Part shown: positions 1 through 12,014 of the stretch, in pieces | Position numbering within the stretch: the stretch's first letter is position 1 | How the letters are laid out: every line of letters begins with the position of its first letter | Assembly (NCBI GenBank): GCA_016648135.1 | Contig: JADDOH010008067.1 | Span: 62,001 to 126,000, forward strand | Direction: 5' to 3' | Source: Agrypnia vestita | Taxonomy: Eukaryota > Arthropoda > Insecta > Trichoptera > Phryganeidae | DNA: 64,000 nucleotides | The notes under the pieces: generated by a model | What the model saw: the letters and a program-made list of their open reading frames with translations, nothing else | The model's database searches: none | What the model was told of the DNA's origin: nothing | Program-made: the position numbers and the translations under genes

Positions 1-900
1 TGTATATTTTTATAACAATATTTAGTAAACCCGCCTTTTTTGTATTTTTATTTAAAGAAAAAGAACCATATCAGTTATATAAAACCTAGATACCTGTACA
101 TGCAGGCATAAATAAGACGATATTTTGGTAAGAAAACCGACCCAATATAAAATACAGAGGCCAATATAAAACATTACCCTGTGTTGACATCATTACTCCA
201 CCGTGTCCCATAAACACATCTTCTATTCGCCTTAGACCAGTAGATAAAAACAACCCTTCCTCCTCCATATTCCTCGATCTTGTGCCCTGAAAGTAACCAT
301 TTGACTCGGGGCGAATATTCGGGGAATAAAAACAACGACCCTACGGAAGATGTGCGCGGAATTTTGATAAGAATATTTCCTTTTATGATGGTTTATGATA
401 AATGCAACAATCGTTATTAATTTTGACAGTACCACGCGGGGTTGCGTCATGATTAAATGGCTCGCTTTCTCACTATATTGTCAACATAGCTTTTAATAAA
501 AAAAAGCTTGTTAACCTCTACCGTAGCGTGATAGAAAATACGTAGCCACGTTGTTAAGTAGTATTTTTGGTGAAATTAAAGTTTTTTTAACGATTTAGGT
601 TAAGAATAAAATGCTTTTACCAACTTAAATGACTTTGAAATAGAAAATATCGTACATTATTTGTATTTTTTTTTTAACTTTATACCGAATTTCTATATTT
701 ATGGATACTCTTTATTTCTTATGTAAAATGATTTTTAAATTTATATATGCTACGCCCACTAACTTAGAATTTTATTGATTATTGATTGGTTATATATTAA
801 ATGCACTAAGCATTGGTAATATATTTGACGACAATTATTTTAATAGCATGATGCATATTTATCTACGGCTTTTAAACAATTGTATTGTAACGAAAACAAA
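1..900. other. AT-rich non-coding sequence
   Basis: I see no supported gene here. There are short reading frames on the minus strand (around 86-450), but they lack recognisable domains, codon bias or splice context. The sequence is AT-rich and is probably intronic or intergenic. Confidence 0.5.
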
Positions 901-916
901 CTCAAAAAATATTACG

Positions 917-1116
917 TGAAATCATCATTTGGAGACGTAGTCACCATCGACGTCAATGACAGCTTCCCATTTTCTGGAAAACATTCGGTTCCGAGGCGAA
1001 TAGTGTTCAGTGTCCTGGGGGTGCATCTTTCGTCTTCTTCCACAGCCGTCAGAAGGGTCTGGTCATCAAATCCGGCGAGGTCACAATTTAACCCATGTGA
1101 TTTACTCAAGCCTGGG
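917..1116 (-). CDS. Possible exon of unknown gene (minus strand)
   Basis: On the minus strand an open stretch of about 65 codons runs from a possible acceptor (ACACCCAG at about 1116) to a possible donor (TTCAC followed by GTAATA, near 917). It reads LNCDLAGFDDQTLL, then RCTPRTLNTIRLG, then ECFPENGKLSLTS and TSPNDDF. Composition is balanced and gene-like, against AT-rich flanks. I do not recognise the family. It could be a host exon nested near the Beat-like gene on the opposite strand, or a piece of an old mobile element. No adjoining exon was identified. Confidence 0.3.
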
Positions 1117-1374
1117 TGTTTTGTAATGTATGTCGCTTCTGTAATTGGGCTTCCAGGCCTGGTCGTAAAAAAAATCCCGAAGATTTAATCCTTCTTGATT
1201 TGTCGTCTAAGCTGGTATCAAAGCTTTGAAGCAAACAAACAAATCTCGACATGCCTTTTTGCCTTTTAATTTTTGACAATTTTCATCATCATGAAATGTG
1301 GAATATCATTTTTATTAATTATCCAGTCATAACTATTATAAAATAACATATAATATAACAAGTAGTCGCGAGTT

Positions 1375-1920
1375 GTAAAAAGTACAACAATATCTGACAC
1401 TCCCTTCTTTGCCTTATTTTTTTTTATTTATCTTAATTATTTAGTTCCACACATAATGTTGTGTGGACTAATATGTGATTCAGACATATTGCATTCCTCC
1501 ATCTTATTATTTAAATGTTTTTATAATAAAATTTTTGCACTCCAGTTTAAACCTGCTTATATTCTCCATGTTTTGAATTTCCTTTGGCAGGCTATCGAAG
1601 ATTTTTATACCTTTATACATCATACAATTTGGTGAGGTGTTTTTTTTTTGGTAGTCTTATGTTGTCGCTTCTTCTTGTACTGTAGGAATGAAAATCCTTA
1701 TTCATCTTCATCCTGTCATCAAAGTATCTGAGTACTGATCCATGTTTAATTGAAAATATTTGCACCATTACATTATATATTACATATTCTTTGATTTATG
1801 GTTTCCAGTCCTAGGCATTCAACATTTTTATTATCGTAGTTCTCCTATTACACATCAGTAATATGCGTATGGCTCTGTTTTGTACTATTTGTAGTTTTTT
1901 TGAGTTAAGTACGGAACGTT
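1375..1920 (-). pseudogene. Decayed Jockey/CR1-type LINE, reverse transcriptase C-terminus
   Basis: Minus-strand translation across 1905-1530 gives LQIVQNRAIRILLMCNRRT, then (after a stop) YSTRRSDNIRLPK, KIFDSLPKEIQNM and FKLECKNFIIKTF. This is the typical C-terminal tail of Jockey/CR1-like non-LTR retrotransposon polyproteins, downstream of the polymerase core. Internal stops interrupt it and no polymerase core remains, so it is a 5'-truncated, dead copy. The 3' side on the minus strand runs to about 1375. Confidence 0.65.
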
Positions 1921-2049
1921 GGTAGGGAGAGCAATAAGATCATGTAAAGTTGATGGGGAAAGAACAGATGAAGAGAGTACTTGCTACAATTAACTTTCTA
2001 GAATCGCATAATTTTCATCTGTACTAAAATAATTACCACGTTAAATTTG

Positions 2050-2100
2050 CAACTCTGCGCCCGGCGAAAGAGTAAGGCCAATATAAATAAATAAATAAAC
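2050..2100 (+). repeat. Possible LINE/SINE 3' tail with (ATAA)n
   Basis: A short GC-rich stretch (CGCCCGGCGAAAGAG) is followed by four ATAA units (ATAAATAAATAAATAAA). A GC-rich end plus a short tandem tail is typical of LINE or SINE 3' ends. The body is not recognisable. Confidence 0.35.
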
Positions 2101-3480
2101 AACAAATTGATGTGAATCTTACCAGTCAGTTACTCATTTATGGTTCAATCACGAATAAGGGAGTAAATTAAAGCCCAATCGATCCATTTATAGATGATTT
2201 TTTTGGTATTTTTAGTTCATCTCGGATTCCATCCGATGGACTATTTAGCTATCTTGCAATTCGTTCTATCTGCAAAATTTATACACTCTTTTCATGAGAA
2301 AAATTTATTTCAGGCATGCCTATAATATATGGCCACATCTACCCGAAGGAAACAGCTAATTTCGCTCAAAAGATCCTCCGCTTTTGCAGAAAATAGTTAT
2401 TCCTACCTGGGATTAAAAATTGTTAACTTTTATTATATACCTAAGACTTGTGATTCTTTCTTGGATTTACCCGGGATAATGATTTTGATAGTTAAGTAAG
2501 GAAGAAAATGGTGCCTTTATTCAGAAAGATAACTGTGTTTGTCAAATGCGGATGTCTATAAATATGTATTGTTTATATTTAAAAGTATGTATGTAACTGT
2601 GCAATATTTGAAATACAGTGAATTCAATATACCTAATCCTCATTTTTATCTTGAAAAGAGTTGGTGTGGCCATTGGGAAGGATACTAATAGTTCAGAACA
2701 GATTTTTAATTCTTAGGGAAGGAATTAGGTGGCTAGAGAGAAAAAAAACTATCCAAATTGTCATATTATTTATGGATTTGGCATTTACTTTGTAGGGATT
2801 ATTCATGATGACAGAAATCTCTCATCGACAGATTGATACTTCACATATCGATAAAATAATCTAATTCTCTCGAAACTTAAGTAGTGAAAATATAAAATAT
2901 GTGAAAGTCAATGAAGTTAACAAGCTTAATATAATATATAATTTTAAATTTAAATTTTCGTTTAAATCAGTCAAAAGGTGTATTTATTGTACAGGAAACG
3001 AGCATATATAATTTTATAAAATCAAAAAAGAGGGCATTCGTTTATCAGATAAGTTACAAAATTAATATTTAAAAAGGAAATAATAGAGGTGATTTATCCT
3101 TTTCTACATATGGTTTGTAAAAAGTAATTTATGTTTATTTATAAAATTATTATTATTGTGGGTACTTATATTTTTTAAACTGATCAAAATATACATTTTC
3201 TACCAAGTTATATATACAAAATATTCAAAATTGAAAGCGTCTCATTTACGTACGGTGAATTGTCTAAATATATCTCTGATGTATGTATATACACGTACCA
3301 AGTTGACTGAAATATATAAAAAAATTAAAATACGTATTCATAATCTTAAAAATATGTTAACTTTTTCTTGATAATTACTTTAAGATCTTATCTGAACTAC
3401 TGTTGATTCTCTTTCTTTTTTTGACGTAAATTTGCCTATTGAATCCCGAATAAGAAACCGAGAGTTTTTAAAAAATAATA
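2101..3480. other. AT-rich non-coding sequence
   Basis: Nothing supportable here. A 71-codon frame at 3156-3371 is lysine/isoleucine/tyrosine-rich, as expected by chance in AT-rich DNA. Confidence 0.5.
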
Positions 3481-3845
3481 AAGGATAAATTATAGAAGTC
3501 TCACAGAGACGAAGCTATTTTTATGAGAATAATGGATGGAAGTATCTTATAAGTAGTAAGTAAGTAATGAGTTGCCTTAAGTGATCACTCTACACTGTAC
3601 AACGTTCACCAATTCCATCATAAGAACATCCACACATTATCAATTTTTTTTAAAGCTTTATACCTATATAGTTCTAACAAGAACATTTCATATATTGCAC
3701 TGGCCTCTATTACAGAAATATATTGTTATTTTTTTTCATTTAAAAGTTAGTTAGTATACATAGATTTCGCAACTGGTACCTCTACCTCTATAATTTATTT
3801 TTCAAAGTGGTTTTTTTTAGCAATATTCCTAACGTAACATAATTC
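3481..3845 (-). repeat. Dispersed repeat with AAGTGATCACT core, copy 1
   Basis: The block starts with TAAATTATAGAAGTCTCACAG and GAGACGAAGC, continues with TTAAGTGATCACT and GTTCACCAATTCCATCATAAG, and ends with a part (3745-3840) that matches 13095-13190 in reverse complement. The same modules recur at 12796, 13285, 17535, 20875, 29268, 45425 and 62165. The outer motif is an inverted repeat in the best copy (45425), so this is probably a MITE or other non-autonomous DNA element. No coding capacity. Confidence 0.6.
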
Positions 3846-3849
3846 ATAA

Positions 3850-5100
3850 CCTGTATATTATATTCTTTCAAATTATTATTTAAAATAAGTGAGAATTATA
3901 ATAATGTTGAATTTTTTTCTTCAACAGAATATGTCGTAAATATTATTTGTATTGTATAATAAGATCAAAACATTGATGCTTATATTATTGAAAATACCTT
4001 ATTATTATTTAAATTATCACTTTTACAAAAAATAACCTCAACCTATAAAACATATTATAATAACAATTATTATTTACATATTCGAAGATGATCACACTAC
4101 ATTAATACACTTAATATTTATAATACGCATACTTCTATACATAGTAGGTCCATACTTACATATAAATATAATATAATATTGTTTAAATAGTTTATTGCTT
4201 TATTTTAAAATCTCGTACCCAGTATTCTGGGTCTTAAAAAAAAATGAAAACGAATGTTGAAAAGCCCAGACCATAGATCATCATTTATTTGTTTGTTTTT
4301 TTATTTCTCTGTCCTTTTAATACTAATGTAATAATTTTGTACTTTTGTTATTTTACACACTATATTTTATGTTAAGTTTGTACTCTGTTATTTTACACAC
4401 TATATTTTATGTTAAGTTATATAGTAAATTTAGCCAAAAATATACACAAAAGAATTTAGAAAACGGAGTTAAGATTACCGCTGTACTCGTAGGTAGAGAA
4501 TATTGATTTTCAATTTAATTTCTCGTAGACAGAAGAAACAAATTTTCTCCCCCCTGAGACACAGATATCTTGAAATTCTTTTGAGAAAAAGCATAGAATA
4601 TAATATTGTGTTATAAATAAGGCAACGAATACTCGTAAAAAGATTGTAATTTATTCGATTATAATATGGAATTGTTAGATGCATTACAAAAAATATGTAT
4701 ATTGTTCGTTGAATTTTCGTTTCTTTAAAAATAATAAGTCTTAGGCTTAAGTCAAAAATAATAAAGCCTTTTGTAGTCTTTTGTAAAATAAAAACGCGTC
4801 AACATTATTTACGAGAATGGTAATGAAATTATAATGTTGAATTATATTATTCAACTCCCCAGATTTGTTAATTTCAGCTTATGTTTCAGTATGATGGCAG
4901 TATATAATTCAGTATGATGGCAGAACGATATTGGGTATATCTCAACATGTATTTCACCGTAATTTTACATTCTTAAAATAGCCTTTATGTTCAGATATCA
5001 CGCAACATCAATATCTAACATAAGGAATCAAATTAGCACAACGATAAAGTGTCTGTTTTTTCCTACTTTTTTCTAAAAAAATTTTTTCTGCACACAAATA
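3850..5100. other. AT-rich non-coding sequence with a short tandem duplication
   Basis: No gene supported. A unit of about 41 bp containing TTATTTTACACACTATATTT occurs twice in tandem (about 4337-4416). Confidence 0.5.
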
Positions 5101-5103
5101 AAG

Positions 5104-5620
5104 TTTAATATTGTTATGGTTATATTTAACCATTCTGGTATTTATAAACTTAGCTGTAATGATTGCCCAGCTTTCTATATTGGTAAAACATCGAGAAACG
5201 TAAATATTAGAATAAAAGAACACATTAAATGCTTAACAAATGTAGGTTTTTCTGAATTTGCCGAACATCTAATTAATTTTAATCACACATTTAATAATAA
5301 TACAGGGCCAAAAATTTTACACAAAAACGGATAAGGTTTGCGACTTAACAATCTAGAAGCATTAGAAATTAATAAAGCTATTAATAATAATAGTCAAATA
5401 ATAAATAAACAAATAAATTTATCTAATAGTCCGATTTTAAAGTTGTTCCCTCTATCTTCAGTTAACTCCTCCCATTCCCTCCCCCCCACCTAGTTGACAC
5501 TCTGTCCCTCTCTCTTTTTCTTTCCTCCTTTATAAATTTCTGTACCTAGATTAGTCTATATTGTAATTGTCCTGAAGAAGGTTGAGTCCAACCGAAACTA
5601 GTTGACAAATATATAGCAAT
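5104..5620 (+). pseudogene. Penelope-like element fragment A (GIY-YIG endonuclease end)
   Basis: The frame from about 5104 reads SGIYKLSCNDCPAFYIGKT, then RIKEHIKCL and GFSEFAEHL. This is the GIY-YIG endonuclease domain with its CxxC and the KT-R-x-R-x-x-EH pattern found at the C-terminus of Penelope-like retroelements. An in-frame TAA at 5332-5334 is followed by continued homology (GLRLNNLEALEI) that matches fragment C at 43200-43830, so the stop is a nonsense mutation. The reverse transcriptase part is missing (5' truncation). A hammerhead-like fold lies downstream at 5572-5597. Confidence 0.75.
5572..5598 (+). ncRNA. Hammerhead-like RNA motif downstream of Penelope fragment A
   Basis: CTGAAGA, one A, a GGTT/AACC stem around GAGTCC, then GAAAC. 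The order CUGANGA - stem - GAAA resembles a hammerhead ribozyme core, which is known from Penelope-like terminal repeats. Here one extra base separates CUGANGA from the stem and no clear stem III with UH is visible, so activity is doubtful. Confidence 0.35.
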
Positions 5621-5949
5621 TAAGTGGTTTAAAACATGGTATTTAATTTTTTCTTAAATTTCTTATAATGTCAAGCCACAAAGTGTTTTCTTGCTTTGAA
5701 AAGTTTAATATTTTTATTTATTTATTTTTTGTACAGTACGTACAACACATAAACAAGGTTTGATCTGAAAATTCACGGAATTTTTGAATTTCACGCTCCC
5801 TACGTTTTCAATTGAACCCATCTTTTTTTATGGTTCACGTGTTTCTAATTTTTGTACCAATTTTCTGCTATATTAGATGAGCAGTTTACTTTTGATAGAC
5901 AAATAAGTAAGAGACATTTTGGTGCGTTCAGAAATTTTTGAATTTTCTA

Positions 5950-6480
5950 TAAAAACTCCATTGTTCAGAGAGATTGCTGTGAAATTATTTATGAAGTGTC
6001 CAACGACTCAGGATTACTTCAATGCTTCTTAACAGGTGATGAATTACATGTATACCTACTTAATAATGATATCGAAACGATGGCTCGATCCCCTCAATGA
6101 TTCGATTAATTTTTAAGGTTCTCATTTCTGTTGTCTTTAATAAAATGCTAACCTTCTACTATATCTTACCATTTGGCTTACAACTAACAGTCAATAATTG
6201 GTATAATCTGAAATTTTAACTCAATTTAAATTAAACAGTACTGCACTATGACAATGCATTAGCGTACACAACACCAGCTGTTCGTTATTATTTTAAGAAT
6301 TAAAACATCGCAATGCTGTAGTATCGATGTTCCTGGATTTCATCCCAGTATCCTTTTTTTGTTCCCCAAGATTGAGAAAACCACTAAAGTTCAACCTCAA
6401 CCATAGAGGAGATAAGGGCAAAATTGCTGGATGCGCTGAAGGTTTTATCGAAAATTGCATTTAAGTATTATGATATGTTA
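5950..6480 (+). pseudogene. Ancient mariner-like transposase relic
   Basis: Scattered frames preserve transposase landmarks in order. TGDELHVYLLNNDIET near 6032-6080 corresponds to the usual TGDE(T/S)W-YD-ET block with the first catalytic Asp. LHYDNALAYTTPAVRYYF near 6242-6295 corresponds to HHDNAPAHTA with the second Asp. EEIRAKLLDALKVL near 6405 corresponds to the C-terminal region. Stops and frameshifts are frequent and the third-Asp block is unrecognisable. It differs from the intact-ended mariner at 22242-23525 and represents an older, separate lineage. Confidence 0.6.
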
Positions 6481-9050
6481 TATCCGATCGGGATTCCTTT
6501 AAGTAAAGGGAACCATATCAATATTATCAATATTGATGCATAAATAAGTTATTATTATTTGAAATAATTAAAAAATTAAAGGAAATTTTCATTAAATAAC
6601 GTAGATATACCTACATGTATTGTAAATAATATAAAGTGACATGGTTAGCGCTAGTGCAACACAATATGAGGTTTTTATTAATTAATTAATATTTAACAAA
6701 TATATTCAATTTAATAACAATATTTAGTTTATACCTGGCACAATTTCCAGTCAATTAAAAAATTGCGCCAGGTACTCATGTAAGTGTATTATGCATGTAG
6801 GTCAAGCAATGATTTGATATGATCAAATTGATTACTCGGGTGAAATAATCAGGTTTATAGACCATGAATGCGGACATCCTATGCTGCAATCATAGTTAAT
6901 GCCTCATTAGTAAGCCTTCATCAGCCTTGTGCAATTATTTGAGATTGCCTTAACACTACGGGCTCGCACGGGAAGAAATATTATCGAGTCTCCACAACCA
7001 TCCGACCGCCAGATCTCGCCACGCTCTCATCTTGAACAGACCTGCATCGCCCGCTCGCAGATTTTCTTTGTTATTCTATTTGAACATCTAAACTTTCAAC
7101 CGGAGCTTCTCCGGTGAGATTGTACATACACACGAAAATGTAATACCCTTTTATTCCGTGAACCCGCGACTTAACCCTTTTCATGAATCGTATTTTTTTC
7201 GTAAAACATAGGATTAATCATAATTAATATCGTTTCAATGCCGGACTTAAGTTTTATGTCGGGTTTATTGCCATTGATAGATTAAAAAATAGTCTGAGAC
7301 GTAGACCTTTATATAAGTGTGCAATAGAATATTTCTGAGGAAATTGTGGGTGGGGGGGAGAATATTGTTTCTCTTTTATTTTTTGTTTTTTACGGGCTTT
7401 ATTTTATTTAAGGGGTCACCACCAATATTTAAATACTGGGGTATCTAAATATTGTAATATATATATATATAATTCGGGAAGCAGAGAATAAAAATAAGAA
7501 TTTGGAATATACTTACAAGATTTATTTAATTACGAATACACAGATTTTTAACAATACTTTTAAATAAAAACTTAAGACTAGTTATAAAACACTGGATGAA
7601 CGAGGTCTACGAGGAGAGTGTTAAAAATCGCGTCTCTCCCTCTATTTATAGATATTTGCGAATGCTTCCAGAATATTCTCCCAAAAAAAAGGTATAGGGC
7701 TGTGCTGTCTGCGGCTTCCGACATGATCGATATCTTTCCATGAGAATATCGAAAAATATCGATCCAAGCCTCAGACTACCAAATCACTATCAAATGCCAA
7801 ATATCAATATAGATATAAATATTTACTTGAGTAACACTGATTAAATTTTCAGTGCGTTTAAGAAACATTAAATGATATATTATAGTAATCCAATCACGAT
7901 TTTTAAAATGCCGTTAAGATCTGGCGGTATTTGAGAACACCTTTGAAACAAATTAAATATTTTCCTTAGTATCTTTATCATCAAACGCAATGCTTGATGA
8001 AAAAACTTGATATGTCAAATGTATTACTTCCAGAGTCTGATTTTTGACTCGATAAAGTCAGCCGATCATTTGATTATGGTAATGATTATTAAATAATCTT
8101 CGTAAAACTTTTCAGAAAGATTTCAATTATTTTGTTTACAAATATGTGTAAATCATAATTGTTGACGAACAAAAATAATTGCTATAATAATATTATTGCA
8201 ACTTCTGTGTCTTACAAAACCTAAATACATATTAAACTAGAAATTTAAAATCATAAAGATCTCTAATGATCGTGTATTAGAGTGTTTAATAATATACGGG
8301 TAATGTACCCACACTTAAATAATCATTCTTGATTAATTATCTGGGAGGGGTAGTATGTTTCACATTTATCAAGGGGTTGTATTATTCTAGGCGATATGTA
8401 TTTATTGTAATATATTGCACGCACGGGGCTTTTCTCATTAAATACTTATATAAGTATTTAGAACATGAATGAAAAATTAAAGTCTTGTGTGTGTATTTAA
8501 ATTGGCCGCCTTATTTATTTAATCATACGTTTAAATGAAAAAAACCTAAGATTCTCTGTAATGTGGCACAAATTTATAATATAATATATAATATTATTAA
8601 TCAATTTTAACACTATTTCTGACACAGATTCTTTGATCATTTGTAAACTCGTGCATTTAATATTTCTGCTTTTTGGCTGATTATTTTAAATAGTAAACAA
8701 ATACCCTATATAAATAATTTATTATATTAATTATAAATGGGTTTTTGCAAAAAAAAATCTTATCACGAATTCACAAAAGTCTATTTTTTAACATTGATAA
8801 GATAAACTCCCGATTATGTTATAATTAAATTTTGACTCCAGTTTATTTCCTTAAAAATTACAATATATTTTTAGATGTTTTGGTGGCTTTGCATAAATAG
8901 TAAGTATATTATAAAGAATATATATACTGAATACGAATACAATTAATCCAACGTTAATTGACTAACTTCGAAATAAGTCAAAAATACAACCGAACTTGAA
9001 TTTTGATGAAAGAAAAATTGTTTCTGATGTAATAAAGGGTCTTGATTACA
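6481..9050. other. AT-rich non-coding sequence
   Basis: I see no gene. There is a (TA)n run near 7457-7472. A stretch at 7480-7810 with moderate GC and repeated ATCGATAT-like words may be part of an unclassified retroelement, but I cannot support this. Confidence 0.45.
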
Positions 9051-9609
9051 TAAATGAAGTCAAATTTTCCCGCTTGCTAGTTTAAAAGTAGTTATTTCAA
9101 GTTTAAAAATGATACATTTTAACACTTTAGGCCATAGATGCCCATATAATAAAACAAGAAACCATAGAAAATTAATGTTAGGTCTAGATGTTGTATCAGG
9201 TAGGGAAAAGGCCAATTTTGTATTAAAAATGAAAATAAGTGTAGGCGACGTATCCGGTAGGGAATAGGCCAATTTTGTGTTAAAAACGGAAATAAGTCTT
9301 GATGACGTATCTGGTGGGAAAAAGCAATTTTTTTGTTAAAAACGGATTCAAATTCGCAATGATATTTTCTTAGGTAATGTGGGGCTTATACATGCATAAT
9401 ATTGCACGTAATGCAGGATCGTATAGTTGACATGTTTGATAATGAATGGGCCCACTTATGATAAACGTGATTTGTCTATTTCTATGAATAAAACAGCAAA
9501 AACATATATTTTGTATATGCATCTACGGCGTGAAGTGTCAAAATTTATCATTTTTAAACTTGAAATAACTGCTTTTAAACCAGCGAGCGGGAAAACTTGA
9601 CTTCATTTA
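9051..9609. mobile_element. Terminal-inverted-repeat element (~555 bp) with TA target duplication
   Basis: The left end (AATGAAGTCAAATTTTCCCG from 9053) is the inverted complement of the right end (CGGGAAAACTTGACTTCATT to 9607). Similarity extends about 100 bp inward with scattered mismatches. TA dinucleotides flank both ends (9051-9052, 9608-9609), consistent with a Tc1/mariner-type target site. There is no transposase frame, so it is non-autonomous. The interior contains a 57-bp tandem repeat (listed separately). Confidence 0.7.
9190..9350. repeat. 57-bp tandem repeat, three units
   Basis: Units begin at 9190 (GTTGTATCAGGTAGGGAAA), 9247 (GACGTATCCGGTAGGGAATA) and 9304 (GACGTATCTGGTGGGAAA), exactly 57 bp apart. 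Each continues with CAATTTTGT and TTAAAAA(C/T)GGA. They lie inside the inverted-repeat element 9051-9609. Confidence 0.8.
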
Positions 9610-9718
9610 TTGTTCCACACAAAATGGCGAACGGCAACGATTTAGCGGATTTGTAAATAGGGAAGTTGCACGATCCGACGCCTTGCCGCGGACACGCGAG
9701 TTTTGTCAGATTTTAATC

Positions 9719-9790
9719 AATAATTAATTAATTAAAAAATTAAAAAATTAAAAAATTAAAAAATTTTAAAAATTTAAATATTTAAAATAT
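9719..9790. repeat. Simple repeat (ATTAAAAA)n
   Basis: Several tandem ATTAAAAA units followed by degenerate A/T runs. Confidence 0.8.
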
Positions 9791-9859
9791 TTGAAAAATT
9801 ACAGAATTTATACGACTACACTTTTATCACATTTTACTGAACAGGAAAGAGATTTTAAA

Positions 9860-11400
9860 TAAAACACAGGTTCAGACTATACAAAAACGGTGCACTGAAC
9901 CGGCAGAGTGACGGACATTACGACCGATAAAGCACAAGAAAAAGCGAGGATTTCACACTGCCTGGTCCATTTCACCTTCCTTTATTTATACCAAAAAAAT
10001 AGACATAACGGGATTTTAACGGTCAAAATGGGATTAGTCTTGGGGGGGAGATAAATCTTGAGATGGCGCAGTAGCGGAGAGTGATGGACCACTTGCATCC
10101 GCACGGAAAAGAGTCGCAGGCGCGTGTAATACCGTGCCGCTGTAGTGCTTAGACGGCGCGTTTGGCTCGTCTATCTAGATTTCTCTCGATTGGAGAGACG
10201 TACATATGTATAAATTATATCATTTTGGGCGCTTGACACATCCGCATATGAATTTAATTATGACTAATGTGTCCGGATGTGTCAGCGACCGTAATTCGCC
10301 TCAAAAGGGCCGAATCTTATCTCTCGACATATCTCCCTCAAAACCAATCCGATTGTTTATTTTTTAGTGAATCCTGACAGGAAATGACATGCCGAATCCA
10401 ACGGTATACGACATGCCAGGTTTTGTGCATTTTTTAAAAAATTCATCTCGCGAATTTTTTCGCATTACGGCCCGGACGCCCTTCACGGGACGCCGGCGTG
10501 TGGTCCATAAACCCAGCTTCACCGTATTGGATGCCGCGTGAGGGGTGCGCACGCTGTTTCGGGCTCCCTTTCAGACGGCTACCTGCCAATCTATTGCGCA
10601 GTTAGAAAAAGAAATGTAAAAAATGTATATTTAATGTTATTTGTAATCCGCGAGATCGTCGTCATCTTCCAAAAATGAGATGCGCGTCTCGCGGGTTGTC
10701 TATATGCACAATCCCTGTTATCTCCCCTCAGTATTCAGAATTAATAAGACCGCCAAAACCCAGTCAGTTTATTTTCCAAAAAACACAGAATAAAAATATA
10801 AGAAATACTTAATTCTACCAAAGACATACATAAAATTATGGGCATAAAGATAATAAATAATACAGAAAATCATACAGTTTCGTTGAGGCCTCAAACGATA
10901 TAGGATTATACATGGTTACAGCACAAAATTATCAAGACAAATTAGCAACGATTAGGTATACAATATTGACATGACAGTAAAAAAGCAGAGATAAAATATG
11001 GAATGACATCTTACACAAATTCCAGACAGTGTACACACATATAGAATAATCAGGGCGTTCAGTAATTTATAAAAATATTTTCCTATCAAAATGTTCACCT
11101 ATATAATATTTAATTCAATCTAAAAAATGTCAAAAAGGTCTCATATTGCGGCATAAATTATCGCATAGCGGGAGATCCTCCGCGTGCTCGCAGTCCAAAA
11201 TAGTGATAGCTTGGGCCCGCCGCCGCCAGGGTCGCATAATCGCCTCGGCGCCCGGGTTTCGGCGAAGCCGCGGGTTTGCTACCTGTAGTATCTTCATTGA
11301 CATTATTTTGTGGATTTTGACTCTGTCTGGAATTTCGCAGGCATAATTTTTAAATATCGCGGGACCATATCCCATGCGAAACATTTATGTAATCAGGACC
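9860..11400. other. Unclassified GC-elevated block
   Basis: Several GC-rich stretches (9890-10190, 10260-10560, 11150-11350) stand out from AT-rich surroundings. A minus-strand frame (11130-11384) reads YACEIPDRVKIHKIM and PWRRRAQAITILDCEHAEDL but lacks consistent codon bias and is not recognised. At 10237-10286 GACACATCCG is repeated inversely as CGGATGTGTC. The block may be one degraded mobile element; no terminal repeats, protein domain or tail were found to classify it. Confidence 0.35.
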
Positions 11401-11544
11401 CTTTATTACATCAGGAACAATTTTTCTTTCATCAAACTTCAAGTTGGTTTTATTCTTGACTGTAGCCCTAACTTCAATTGCGATGAAAATTTACAATGTG
11501 CATTAAGTACGAGCGTATGCAAGGAATTGTAACCGAAAACGTAG

Positions 11545-11640
11545 GTCTGCATCAACTTCCCGACACAACAGTCAATTGCCCGACGGTCGATTACCCGACA
11601 GCTGTCTGACCAACAACCGTTTAGCCAGAAGTATCCAGAA
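11545..11640 (-). repeat. 15-bp minisatellite, locus A
   Basis: Degenerate units of the type TCAACTTCCCGACA, TCAATTGCCCGACGG and TCGATTACCCGACAG occur in a row. The same unit occurs in opposite orientation 400 bp downstream (12015-12090) and again at 20515-20615. Confidence 0.6.
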
Positions 11641-12014
11641 TGTAGCTGTATATTAAGCCCGTATAAAGTCTCATTCTCAATCTTCAAAATTCTTTTAGTT
11701 TGTGAAATTATAACTATTTTATTCATAAGTGATTTACTACTGACATTGATTTTGTTATTCCTCTTTGAAAGGGTATGTACCTTGCGAAGCGTTGCTATTA
11801 AGTTTTGTTTTTGTTCTATTTCTATCTAAAAACCATTTCTAGGTAGGTATGGTATGAAACGAATCAAACTCTTAAGCACTCAACACACTGGTAAAAAAAT
11901 ATTCAGAATTCTGTTTTAAATTTAATTATTATAGCAGTTGAAACATTTATGCACGTTTCCGTAAATTTTTGCAAATACCTATCTAAAATTTTTAAATATT
12001 TATTGCATGAAATT

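Noticed and set aside
7420..7900. Possible long terminal repeat of an LTR retrotransposon
   Set aside because: No second copy of the repeat, primer binding site, polypurine tract or pol frame was found in the window.
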